Shown one piece after another: positions 41,801-49,627 of a DNA stretch of 64,000 nt (its first letter is position 1; each line of letters starts with the position of its first letter). The stretch covers positions 186,001 through 250,000 of the forward strand of contig CAZBEF010000001.1 in NCBI GenBank assembly GCA_964490875.1, in the 5' to 3' direction. Position numbers and translations under genes: made by a program. The stretch is from CAYYYG01 sp964490875. Its GTDB lineage: Bacteria; Patescibacteriota; Microgenomatia; UBA1406; GWC2-37-13. The notes below the pieces were generated by a model, which searched no databases, had not been told where the DNA came from, and saw only the letters and a list, made by a program, of their open reading frames with translations.

Positions 41801-43966
41801 ATTTAAAGAAAGATCGAACCGTTTACTTTTTATTGTTTCCGATACCTGTTCCAGACCAACATATGCAGAATATCTGTCCGTAACGACATTTCCCCGTTCA
41901 TCGGTGCCTTTTGCTACCAGTTCATAATCTCCCTTGCTTACATCAGAAAATTTAAACTCCGCACTGCCCTGTGAATCGGTTTTCACTTTCTGATAAGTTA
42001 TGAATACATTTTCATAGTTGATATCTTTTTTATATAAAGCGATTGTTAACTCTTTATCGGCAACCGGCTGGCGTTTTATCTCATGGTTCATCGTCAGTAT
42101 TTTTCCGGTAATCCCTACTTTTGTAGTACTTTTTACATCTTTATAAAAAATGGCGAAGGTACCACGGTGGACCAGTTTAGCTAAAGTTGAAATAGACGGA
42201 GATGCGCTTATTTTTGGAGAAATTTCGACGGTAATTATCTGGCTCATTTCCAGATCTTTCAAGTCTGTTGAAAATGTAATTTTTGCTTTTCCTTTTTTAT
42301 CGAACGTTCCTTCTCCATTGACCAGTTCGGTACCGCCTCCATAATAAGAACCAGCATATTCGGCAATATTTTCAAGCGTTCTATTTTCTATTTCGGAATA
42401 ATCATTTGCAATAACCCGATACATGAATTTCATGTTAGTCATAGGACTGCCGTATAAGGTTTTTGCGGTAATTGTCATCGTAGCACTATCAGAGCTAACA
42501 TATTCTATTTCAGAAGTTTCCACAGAAATATCCAAGTCGGGCTTGCGGTACGATTCTACCTTTAAAACCAATGTATCTACCGGGCGGTATTCTTCACCAT
42601 TTTTTTGATACAAGGTGATTGTGGGGTATGTATCGTAGGAATTTGAAGATAGAGTAATGTCGGTAGTCACCGTTCCATTATCATCAGGTTTCAGTTCTTT
42701 ATAGTCTTTATTGTAATTAACTCCATCAGCCGAATAATTTACATAGAGCGGCTGATTTACCGTTTCATAATTGCCATCGTTTCGAGCCCGGACAACGGCT
42801 TTATAATGCACAATGTCTCCAGGCCGATACACCGGCCGGTCCGAATAAGAAAATACTTTGAATCTGCTGTGCCAATCATATGACGATGTAGACACTGCGG
42901 TAACGGCGATATCATCTTCACGCTTAGTAATAATGAAGTTTGCGTTGTTGGTTGTTTCAGCAAGACCATTGCTATCAGTTTCTTTTTGATTGAGTTTTTT
43001 AATTCCCTTATGCAAGTCGTAAGAAATTACTTGAACGGTGCCCAAACTTTTCCCATCCAAATCGGTAACCCAGACTTTGGTTAAGTCCTGTGATTTAAAT
43101 ATCTGATTTATATGAGTTGCAACATTGATAAATAAATCATCTTTCCCGAATTCATTTACTATGGAAACGTAATAAAGGCCGGGTTTCATAGAGGGAATAT
43201 TGAGTAGTTTTTCACTATTAGTACCAGATTCTATTACGCCATCAAATGCAGAAATCTCTGAATACTGCAAGGTATTGGTTGCTTTATATAAATGGGTATA
43301 TTCATCGACGCTGACAAAATAGTTTGTGAGATCATCAAGCGAAGCTTTACGGATATGCACTTTTACGCTTACATTTTCTGTATCGCCGGTAAATTTAATC
43401 TGAATAGGACGATCGGGGTACGTATTGAGCAGTTTATTCATAGAAGTAATTAAGAAACGTGGATCTTTCTGAGTATGAAACGTAAATGTCTGTCCTGCTT
43501 TTATGGTTTTGCCAGATTCAGAACGCAACTCTTTCTGAATACCTATTGTAAATACTTCATCGTAGGGAAAGGTTTGAACCAGGGCATCTTTTCTTTTCTT
43601 GTCTGACGAAAAAAACACGACTTTCTTATTATTGGTAAAGTGCCATTGACCTTCTACTGCAGGTGATAACTTAAAATATTCTTTTAACTCATTTTCTTGA
43701 ATATTTAGAGGCTGGCTAAAAACAAATGTTGGCTGCCCCACGACCGGGAAATTTTCTTCAATCTCCGTGGGCGAACTGCTCGTTATTTTAAATACGTCAT
43801 GCGAAACTCGCCGGTTAAATATTATCTTTTTTATTGAGGGATTTTTGGAATTCAGTACATATACTATGAGAGCTGAAAGTAGAACCAACAAGCCGATCAT
43901 TATGGCAGCTACCACTCGGGTTTTATTTTTTTTAACCGGCTGAACCGGGTGAGTAGTCTCAGTCAT
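38861..43966 (-). CDS. Alpha-2-macroglobulin-like envelope protein with an embedded Hint domain
   Basis: 1701 residues, with an N-terminal signal anchor (about 20-40). The MG-domain stretch includes the MG2 hallmark SDRPVYRPGDIVHYKAVVRA (about 370-390). Residues 906-1033 are a Hint domain, set in a poly-Gly linker (GGGGGC). Directly after it comes the A2M domain signature NFADTVYWNPHIQTDSSGKA ... IKIPDNMTTY, then a helical thioester-domain-like region and receptor-like beta domain. No C-x-E-Q thioester motif is visible. Bacterial relatives trap proteases at the cell surface. TACTAT ends 6 bases before the ATG. Confidence 0.88.
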   Translation of the reverse strand: MTETTHPVQPVKKNKTRVVAAIMIGLLVLLSALIVYVLNSKNPSIKKIIFNRRVSHDVFKITSSSPTEIEENFPVVGQPTFVFSQPLNIQENELKEYFKLSPAVEGQWHFTNNKKVVFFSSDKKRKDALVQTFPYDEVFTIGIQKELRSESGKTIKAGQTFTFHTQKDPRFLITSMNKLLNTYPDRPIQIKFTGDTENVSVKVHIRKASLDDLTNYFVSVDEYTHLYKATNTLQYSEISAFDGVIESGTNSEKLLNIPSMKPGLYYVSIVNEFGKDDLFINVATHINQIFKSQDLTKVWVTDLDGKSLGTVQVISYDLHKGIKKLNQKETDSNGLAETTNNANFIITKREDDIAVTAVSTSSYDWHSRFKVFSYSDRPVYRPGDIVHYKAVVRARNDGNYETVNQPLYVNYSADGVNYNKDYKELKPDDNGTVTTDITLSSNSYDTYPTITLYQKNGEEYRPVDTLVLKVESYRKPDLDISVETSEIEYVSSDSATMTITAKTLYGSPMTNMKFMYRVIANDYSEIENRTLENIAEYAGSYYGGGTELVNGEGTFDKKGKAKITFSTDLKDLEMSQIITVEISPKISASPSISTLAKLVHRGTFAIFYKDVKSTTKVGITGKILTMNHEIKRQPVADKELTIALYKKDINYENVFITYQKVKTDSQGSAEFKFSDVSKGDYELVAKGTDERGNVVTDRYSAYVGLEQVSETIKSKRFDLSLNSRRMNAGDSTNGLTVSADFDVKDMVIAINTVSEPKNVSTTKTRSFSVKQVNTNTFSMPINLDPGIELPISVQAFTVNQGVVYSTSAAVEMNTENRQITTNILFDKKETKPGETVKVTIENKDAQGKPISADNSLAFIDSAILQIGRIGGNMYETFFKDLHASYVSHNDSTVGIERYPAGGGGGCFLEGTPIKTPTGTKNIETVEVGDTIITRTSELNAKLTEDRVTKTFKHIVNEYLTINNTLNVTPVHRIFVNNQWITAGKVQLGDMLLNEYGEYVEITSITQHTGQFTVYNLTTQNTHTFIADGFYVHNEKGEGPRQNFADTVYWNPHIQTDSSGKATVEIKIPDNMTTYTAQVYTNKGSQFGQNAKEIVSKKDFVIIPVAANYYFTGDKATISALVQNGSDKTVSGKLLLKIPELNLTTEKDVTIAKDDFESVVYKIDLADAQKQISIQFDFKESGGNTLDSVLIRKPILAKSNMVAQWEGFTGSHNIDFNPPYPQTDLNTLELTVQPHIAQGLYTPSFMSNYYAYTRSRFDMYDGIRLYAGSYILAHTDSGEIPADIYPYAQLKNNVRQTVDSILRNKESVPQKNTFLWQPESYSNHSSGAVTLAIIKGLEEALKSGQFDEVTNLAEIISQAKNIRSQSQFFYNGTMDEAVLKRWVFAANEPCEDVACFAASALAGDRKALQKLKQSAIQTASDRLIWDSTIQNYSALPALSMIEKGSKEDADKALIGLRASNQYTDDSFTLLAGIMHAINNNLPFEKAHFKIKVNGTDTFDSNVRDDFSSYQQLFSTKNVSGGKLHIDIEQISGLPVYGIASSIQYGGSTDKKSAALKLKKDIKRIFHEIPSGKIVTDIAGGESAIVELRVANDYESNNDSYSAHKRFYLMDVLSPNFMVLNQTSGNSTQIDSIFNRLYSVGQGFTSQHSVMQAYSDQFVSFDSSTRYPNIILPYVVWNISDGNYYQPQPSLIYPLLGVIIEDK
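40868..41251 (-). other. Hint (intein-like) domain within the macroglobulin gene
   Basis: 128 codons, residues 906-1033. Cys906 starts block A (CFLEGTPIKTPTGTKNIE, in part); the TxxH of block B is Thr968-Pro-Val-His971 (NVTPVHRIFV); blocks F and G are VYNLTTQNTHTFIADGFYVHN, ending His1032-Asn1033. No homing endonuclease is inserted. The next residue is Glu1034, not Cys/Ser/Thr, so classical splicing is not expected; this is the pattern of type A bacterial intein-like domains, which cleave at one or both ends. Confidence 0.85.
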
Positions 43967-44040
43967 ACTTTAATAGTAGAAAATCCAGATTACATTCTCA
44001 ACACTAAATATCTACTATATAAATATATTAATATACATAT

Positions 44041-46077
44041 ATGAAGTTTTTGACATCATCAATCATTCTGTTTACTCTCATATTCTTGACTGCGTTTTTT
44101 ATTTCCGCAAATGACCGAAAAGAACCAGATTACATTTTCTATACAGCAGAATTATCTCGTATAGACCAAGATTCCAAGATCATTGCAGGCAGTGTTGAGA
44201 TAAAAATGGATATTGATCATACATTTATTCTGATAAATCCAAAAAGTCTGAAAGTCTCAAGCGCTGTGCAGAATGTTACGATTCATGGGCCATCTCTTCA
44301 ACCAAATCTAGCACCGATAATTTTTACCCTGAATACTACCTTATCGAAAGATCAGAAAGTTTCTATTACTGAAGATCAGGCAGTAGACATGGCACATGAA
44401 CTCTATTATTTCGAAGTGGCCACTCAGGAACATCCGCAGGGTGAACTGCGCGGCCGTATCGTTAAATCTTCAGAATTTAGAAAACCGTCGAGGAAGTGGA
44501 CTATTGATTTTCAAAAAATAGGACAGGACATATCCCGTTATGCAAAATTTATTACCTCCAAATCTCTTCCTTCCAAACCAATGAATATGAACATGAACGA
44601 AGAAGCTGTTATTCATCCGTTATCCCAAAATATCATCAGTGAGTTAAAAAAAAATCGTCCAACAATTCTCGCAAAATATTTATTCTATAAAAATATTCCC
44701 GACTATAAAACTATTGCGTACCGCCCAAGACAGTTCGTTACAGGACTCATGTTTGAAAGTTCGCAGTCTGCCGTTACAAATCCCGGTGTATATAAGGGGT
44801 GGGATTTTTTAAATACGCCGAATGATGCAACATCTCAGGGAGTTTTCACTCCAAAATGGATAAGCTTAAAACTTAACCGGCCGGCAACAGTGGGTATTAT
44901 ATGGCGTGGAGGAGAAAAAGTTCCGCAATGGCTCAGTTCATGGACGAAGTCGACACCAGTCGAGATTAATTATAAATCGTATCCAGTGTACCTAAAAAAA
45001 CAGTCGTCATTCGAAGTGCATTTAGGAAGCACCCAAGATTCATCATCCAAAAAAATTGATAGTTATCTTTTACTATTCGCCGAAGAAAACGGCAAAGCAT
45101 CATCACCTCCAGTTATTCCTTCAAATCTGGAAGAAGCTAAACCTAATTCAATTTGTCCTACCTGGGTTCATGATCAGTATGTCACCAAAGGTCCGGATGG
45201 AGAATGGTATGCCGCATGGCATCCGCAGATTGATCCGGTGTACTGGTGTTATTTCGGCCATGAACATGGCAGTGATCCGAAATTATTCGATAAATCAATC
45301 TCCCTTCCATTCGGATACGCCGGCGCAAAGATGGGCATGCACGAAAAACATCAGGGGTTCAAAGTTTATATATGGGATGATGCATATGGTTATCGTTTCC
45401 TTGCCTTGCAGCATCAGGGAACAAGCAGCAACCAAGCGGTCTGCGGACGGTATCACGAACTCGATTTTTTTGTGAAAGATATAAATACAAATGAAGTTCT
45501 TGCCAAACGATATTTCGTTGGTGATTATGGCATTAGCAGGAGTCTTGTCACTGGTAAGCCTTTTGAAAATTCCAATTGCCCGGATCAGAAAACACTTCAG
45601 TCTTCAGGCGCACGATTTTTACCGATTGAAGATGAGCGCAAAACAACAGAGGCATGGGTTGTCGATAAAAAAAATATTATTGGATTCAATTTTGCTGATT
45701 TTGTTGTCAGCACCTTAGACAGTGTGCGCATGTGCAAGGATTATGCGTGCGACTCCATTGCAATTACAGAAAATACCGGTTCGCTCCGTGAGATTAGTTA
45801 CGTCAACGGGCTTGGCCCTTATTCTGGAATCGGCTATAGCGGAACATTTTATACCGGTCCAACCGGGACATCATTGACAAAATCAAATGATCCCATTGCC
45901 GTAGAACAGTACACAAAACCTGGCACAAATATTTTGTCTGATCTTCCACAAAGTGTACATTTATATAACAGCACCCACTGTTATGATGTGGAAGGATTTG
46001 GATCGATATTTACCTGTGGAATTAATATCAGTGCAGCTCCCGTTATGCGGGAAAATTCTATAATCGTACCTAATTAA
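44041..46077 (+). CDS. Secreted protein with N-terminal CHRD-like domain
   Basis: 678 residues. Signal peptide (1-24). Residues about 30-145 look like a CHRD domain, ending YYFEVATQEHPQGELRGRIV. The middle (230-340) is beta-rich and unrecognised. Residues about 375-560 have a distinct His/Trp/Cys-rich segment (WYAAWHPQIDPVYWCYFGHEHGSDP in part; CxFGHEHG), which I have seen in secreted actinobacterial proteins without a function. It is transcribed away from the macroglobulin gene, with 74 bases between the starts. Confidence 0.7.
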   Translation: MKFLTSSIILFTLIFLTAFFISANDRKEPDYIFYTAELSRIDQDSKIIAGSVEIKMDIDHTFILINPKSLKVSSAVQNVTIHGPSLQPNLAPIIFTLNTTLSKDQKVSITEDQAVDMAHELYYFEVATQEHPQGELRGRIVKSSEFRKPSRKWTIDFQKIGQDISRYAKFITSKSLPSKPMNMNMNEEAVIHPLSQNIISELKKNRPTILAKYLFYKNIPDYKTIAYRPRQFVTGLMFESSQSAVTNPGVYKGWDFLNTPNDATSQGVFTPKWISLKLNRPATVGIIWRGGEKVPQWLSSWTKSTPVEINYKSYPVYLKKQSSFEVHLGSTQDSSSKKIDSYLLLFAEENGKASSPPVIPSNLEEAKPNSICPTWVHDQYVTKGPDGEWYAAWHPQIDPVYWCYFGHEHGSDPKLFDKSISLPFGYAGAKMGMHEKHQGFKVYIWDDAYGYRFLALQHQGTSSNQAVCGRYHELDFFVKDINTNEVLAKRYFVGDYGISRSLVTGKPFENSNCPDQKTLQSSGARFLPIEDERKTTEAWVVDKKNIIGFNFADFVVSTLDSVRMCKDYACDSIAITENTGSLREISYVNGLGPYSGIGYSGTFYTGPTGTSLTKSNDPIAVEQYTKPGTNILSDLPQSVHLYNSTHCYDVEGFGSIFTCGINISAAPVMRENSIIVPN

Positions 46078-46092
46078 CAATTATCATTAATC

Positions 46093-46437
46093 ATGAATAG
46101 TCAATGTCCTGCATGTAATTTTGAAATAAAACCAGAATGGTATTTCTGTCCCAACTGTGGAAAGCAGCTGCGTGAAGCACCAATTACTATTACAATTCCT
46201 AAACAAATTCTCATTTATTTTGTCAGTTTTTTTCTCGCTCCATTGGGATTAGGCTGGGGTCTGAAATATATCAGGCATTCAGACCCCCGAATCAGGACTG
46301 TCGGAATTATATCCATAATCCTTACAGTATTTTCAATAATTCTTATGATTTATTCGTTTAAATATTTTATGGATGAATATAGTAAAACATTAAACGGTCT
46401 TATGAAAGGCGAGATGTATAACGGCATCCTCAAATAA
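46093..46437 (+). CDS. Zinc-ribbon membrane protein
   Basis: 114 residues. An N-terminal zinc ribbon (CPACNFEIKPEWYFCPNCGKQ) followed by two membrane helices (about 38-58 and 72-95). The layout is common in small bacterial membrane proteins of unknown role. TATCAT ends 5 bases before the ATG. The next gene starts 1 base after its stop. Confidence 0.8.
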   Translation: MNSQCPACNFEIKPEWYFCPNCGKQLREAPITITIPKQILIYFVSFFLAPLGLGWGLKYIRHSDPRIRTVGIISIILTVFSIILMIYSFKYFMDEYSKTLNGLMKGEMYNGILK

Positions 46438-46438
46438 T

Positions 46439-47056
46439 ATGCAATCATACGATGTCATTCTTACTTTAGGAAACGGATTTAGCGATACATGGGGAGTTCC
46501 GGAAACTGTCCAAGCTCGGTTAAAAACTATTGCTGATTTATATACCAATAAAGTATCGGAAAAGATTTTGATTTCTGGCGGATACAGCATAAGCTGGGAT
46601 GTTATAGGAGTTAAACCGCCTACAACCGAAGCGCGGGAAATGAAAAAATTTCTTGTCACCTTGGGTATTCCAGAAACACAAATTTTTACTGAAGAAGAGT
46701 CAAAAGATACAATTGGAAATTTTTATTATTCAAAAATAAAATATTTAAGGCCGAAAAATTGGAAGAAAATTTTAGTAGTTTCTACCGATACCCATGTACG
46801 AAGAGTTCGCTTTTTATCTCAGAAAATACTTGGCCCAGAATATACTCTTCATTTTCAGAAAACGCCATCTCATAGCAGCCAAGACACAAATTTTCTAAAA
46901 GACCAGGATATTTTCTATGAAAAGCAAAAGTTTTTTTTAAAAGCTATGAAAACAGGTGACGATGCTTTTCTTACAGATAAGCTTTATAAAGATCCGTTTT
47001 ACAAATCAAGAAAGCCCGAAGAAGTTACTGAATTTACCATGAAGGGAATGAAATAA
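46439..47056 (+). CDS. YdcF/ElyC-like DUF218 protein
   Basis: 205 residues. DUF218 pattern: DVILTLGNGF, EKILISGGYS, EAREMKKFLVTLGIPETQIFTEEESKDTIGN (in part), KILVVSTDTHVRRVRFL. SAM binding is reported for one family member, and ElyC/SanA are linked to envelope integrity. There is no membrane helix here, so it is cytoplasmic. Follows the zinc-ribbon protein in one operon. Confidence 0.88.
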   Translation: MQSYDVILTLGNGFSDTWGVPETVQARLKTIADLYTNKVSEKILISGGYSISWDVIGVKPPTTEAREMKKFLVTLGIPETQIFTEEESKDTIGNFYYSKIKYLRPKNWKKILVVSTDTHVRRVRFLSQKILGPEYTLHFQKTPSHSSQDTNFLKDQDIFYEKQKFFLKAMKTGDDAFLTDKLYKDPFYKSRKPEEVTEFTMKGMK

Positions 47057-47074
47057 ATTCTGCGAGACAAGAGT

Positions 47075-47797
47075 TTAAGAGAATAATTTATTAGCGAGGG
47101 TATAATCTTCCATAGTATCAATTTCTACCCACTTAAGGTTTGAAATATCTACACTATGAAACGGAACTCCTCGAGCAACTAGTGTTGTGTATGAATCATC
47201 ATAATAATCTTGCAGGTTCTGTTTTTGGATTATCTGTTCTTCTAATATTTCAAAAAATACTTTTCCTGCTTCTTTGCTTAATTTTTCTATTCCAATAGAC
47301 TCTCCCTGGACAGTTTTAGGATCTAATTTTTTACCAACCTCAAGCACTCTATACTTATCATCCATCTTAACTTTTACTTCTTCTTTTGCAAGGTGAATAT
47401 TCTGATCGATGCTTAAGCAGTTGGAATATGTCGATTGTATAAGTTTTTCAATTACGGCTTTTTCGAACACCACATCGCCATCGAGTTTAACAAAGTCGCT
47501 GTCTGCTACTAAATCGCGGGCCATTAAAACAGAATATCCAGTATTTGTTTCGAGGTATCGGGCGTTATGAATATAGGTTATGTTAAGTTTAGGATAATTA
47601 TGCTGTATGAAGGACTTGATTGTGTCTGCCATATAGCCGGTTATCATAATAAATTCAGATATCCCCATTTCTATCAGATTATCAATCATCCGTTCAAGGA
47701 TAGTCTTTTTTCCCACTTTCAATAAACATTTAGGTGAGTTATCGGTCAACGGCCTAATTCTCGATCCGATTCCGGCAGCTAATATAATGGCTTTCAT
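47075..47797 (-). CDS. LicC/PntC-like cytidylyltransferase
   Basis: 240 residues. Nucleotide-binding start MKAIILAAGIGSRIRPLTDN with SPKCLLKVG (Lys), and the metal site in FVKLDGDVVFE. The family includes phosphocholine and aminoethylphosphonate cytidylyltransferases. A PhnW-like aminotransferase and a CDP-alcohol phosphotransferase in the same minus-strand run make aminoethylphosphonate a good guess for the substrate; phosphocholine or phosphoethanolamine are alternatives. TATAAT ends 8 bases before the ATG. Confidence 0.8.
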   Translation of the reverse strand: MKAIILAAGIGSRIRPLTDNSPKCLLKVGKKTILERMIDNLIEMGISEFIMITGYMADTIKSFIQHNYPKLNITYIHNARYLETNTGYSVLMARDLVADSDFVKLDGDVVFEKAVIEKLIQSTYSNCLSIDQNIHLAKEEVKVKMDDKYRVLEVGKKLDPKTVQGESIGIEKLSKEAGKVFFEILEEQIIQKQNLQDYYDDSYTTLVARGVPFHSVDISNLKWVEIDTMEDYTLANKLFS

Positions 47798-47818
47798 AAA
47801 GCTCTATTATACTATAGT

Positions 47819-48736
47819 TTAGTCCATTATATCTATTTTAAGCTTATATTGGGGAATTTTACTGAACTTGAATTTTTCCTTCCAGCCACTATCTCCTTTT
47901 CCGGCGTCGTAAATTTTGCAGTTCAAAGCAATCGCTTTGTTAATTTGAATTAAAGTAAGTAATTTGCCTAGTCCATTTATTTTGTTATTTACTCCCACAT
48001 TCATTGACAAATAAACGTCATGATATTTAATTGCATAAGACACAGCTTCTTTTTTATCATTTACTTTTAGTGTGAGTAAAATTACTTGGTACATATTAAT
48101 AAAATCCCTAAAAATTTTTTGCCGAATTGGATCTTGAAAACTTGATTGATTACCAAACCGTTGCTGGTTTAAAGCAAACATTAATTCCAGATCGTCATAA
48201 TTGTTTTCAATGATCTCAATTTTATAATCACGGTAAAAATTCCTGATTTGTCTTCTAAATGTGTTTTTACTCTTTCCATGCCAGTATTTTTCTAAGTAGG
48301 ATTCATAATTATTCAATCCTTCCAGGTTAAGATAGTACTTATATTCATAAAATTCGGCTGGATTAACATGTTTATAAGGTTCAGCAAGAGGCGCAAGAAA
48401 AGCAGATTTATTTAATTGTTTAATAAGAAACTCTTTTTGGTTTTCAAATCCAGGTTTAACCAGCACTTTATTATCATCTGTATCGTCACCTCCATGAACT
48501 TCTAACATCTTACTTCTATTATTGAATTGAAGAGGAAGAAGTCCAACTAATCTATTATTATCAAAAGCACCGATGAAATGAAGGTCATAGTTATAGTACT
48601 TGCGAAATTCTTCTCTAAATTTCCAATCATCATCAATGACATTTTTGTTTGAAAGTTCTTCCCAAGCTCTATTTGCTTCTTGTGGATTTCTAATAATTTT
48701 GTATGAATACATACTAAATAACATAATTAATAACAT
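47819..48736 (-). CDS. GNAT/FemAB-like acyltransferase (Acetyltransf_6 type)
   Basis: 305 residues, or 297 from the better placed Met at 48712 (MYSYKIIRNP). The region SKNTFRRQIRNFYRDY ... LMFALNQQRFG ... VSYAIKYHDVYLSMNVGVN matches the BioF2-like GNAT group, used to acylate or amino-acylate surface polymers. In this operon it may acylate the amino group of the head group made by its neighbours. Confidence 0.75.
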   Translation of the reverse strand: MLLIMLFSMYSYKIIRNPQEANRAWEELSNKNVIDDDWKFREEFRKYYNYDLHFIGAFDNNRLVGLLPLQFNNRSKMLEVHGGDDTDDNKVLVKPGFENQKEFLIKQLNKSAFLAPLAEPYKHVNPAEFYEYKYYLNLEGLNNYESYLEKYWHGKSKNTFRRQIRNFYRDYKIEIIENNYDDLELMFALNQQRFGNQSSFQDPIRQKIFRDFINMYQVILLTLKVNDKKEAVSYAIKYHDVYLSMNVGVNNKINGLGKLLTLIQINKAIALNCKIYDAGKGDSGWKEKFKFSKIPQYKLKIDIMD

Positions 48737-48812
48737 GACTTTTATACCAATAAAATGTTAATTTGGAGTGTTATCTAGGTAAAAAAAATGTAAGTAGCAC
48801 ACGGAGTATGCA

Positions 48813-49619
48813 TCATTTTCGCATTGGTTTCAGAAGAGCTTCATGCAAAGCTGCAGTTTGGTAGCCTCGTTCTATAAATCGCCACAAAGCAATTAAAACC
48901 TGACTAATTGAAAGAATCCATAACGCCAATTCAGGTGTATTAAGTAAGGCGAAAATCGCAGTAAATATTGCAAATTCTCCTTCATCAACAAAGAAAATAA
49001 TTCTGTTTTTTAGCCAGAAAACCTTTAATTTGCCTATAGTTGACTTTGACAAATATGTATATTTTTCAGTTAGTTTTTTTGCGAGTGAATCACGCATTGC
49101 TGAAGATTTATTCAGATATTCTGGATCGGAGTTAATTTGACTGAACATGGTTTCAAGCTTAATGTAATATCTATAATTAAAGAAAAAACATGCAGTAAAA
49201 CCTAAAAATATGTATATAACTCCATTAGTTTTATAAAATGCTGCAAAAGATAAGCATATTGTAACAAGATAAATTTTTAATACATCAAGGGTTTTGTCAA
49301 GATAGTCACCTATTTTTGAAGAAAGTTTTTTTGCCCTGGCAACCTGACCATCAAGGTCGTCAAGCAAAAAGGCAACAGGTAAAAGCACAGCCGTTAATAC
49401 ATTATGATAAGGAATATCTATTACCAAAAATAGACATCCCAATAAATATGATAAAAAAGCGGTGATTGTGATGACATTCGGAGTAAGAAATCTAAAGTGA
49501 AGAACAAAAGGTAAAAGTTTCCTTGCTAAAGGAAAACCTATTAAATCAGCCCAGTTGGCAAAAAAAACAGGCTTAACAACCCCGTTGTCTATTAAATTGT
49601 TATCTTTTGGTTTAGGCAT
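48813..49619 (-). CDS. CDP-alcohol phosphotransferase
   Basis: 268 residues with about six membrane helices. The family motif D-G-x2-A-R-x8-G-x3-D-x3-D is intact at about residues 88-112 (DLDGQVARAKKLSSKIGDY then LDKTLD). These enzymes move a phospho-alcohol from a CDP carrier onto an acceptor, or join a CDP-lipid to an alcohol. The cytidylyltransferase in the operon probably makes the CDP substrate. 8 bases separate it from the aminotransferase upstream. Confidence 0.9.
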   Translation of the reverse strand: MPKPKDNNLIDNGVVKPVFFANWADLIGFPLARKLLPFVLHFRFLTPNVITITAFLSYLLGCLFLVIDIPYHNVLTAVLLPVAFLLDDLDGQVARAKKLSSKIGDYLDKTLDVLKIYLVTICLSFAAFYKTNGVIYIFLGFTACFFFNYRYYIKLETMFSQINSDPEYLNKSSAMRDSLAKKLTEKYTYLSKSTIGKLKVFWLKNRIIFFVDEGEFAIFTAIFALLNTPELALWILSISQVLIALWRFIERGYQTAALHEALLKPMRK

Positions 49620-49627
49620 GGGATCTT

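Noticed and set aside
38861..43966. A thioester site (C-x-E-Q) or a true splicing intein in the macroglobulin
   Set aside because: The only Cys-rich stretch after the A2M domain (PCEDVACFA) does not fit C-x-E-Q, and the residue after the Hint HN is Glu, which cannot carry out the splicing step.
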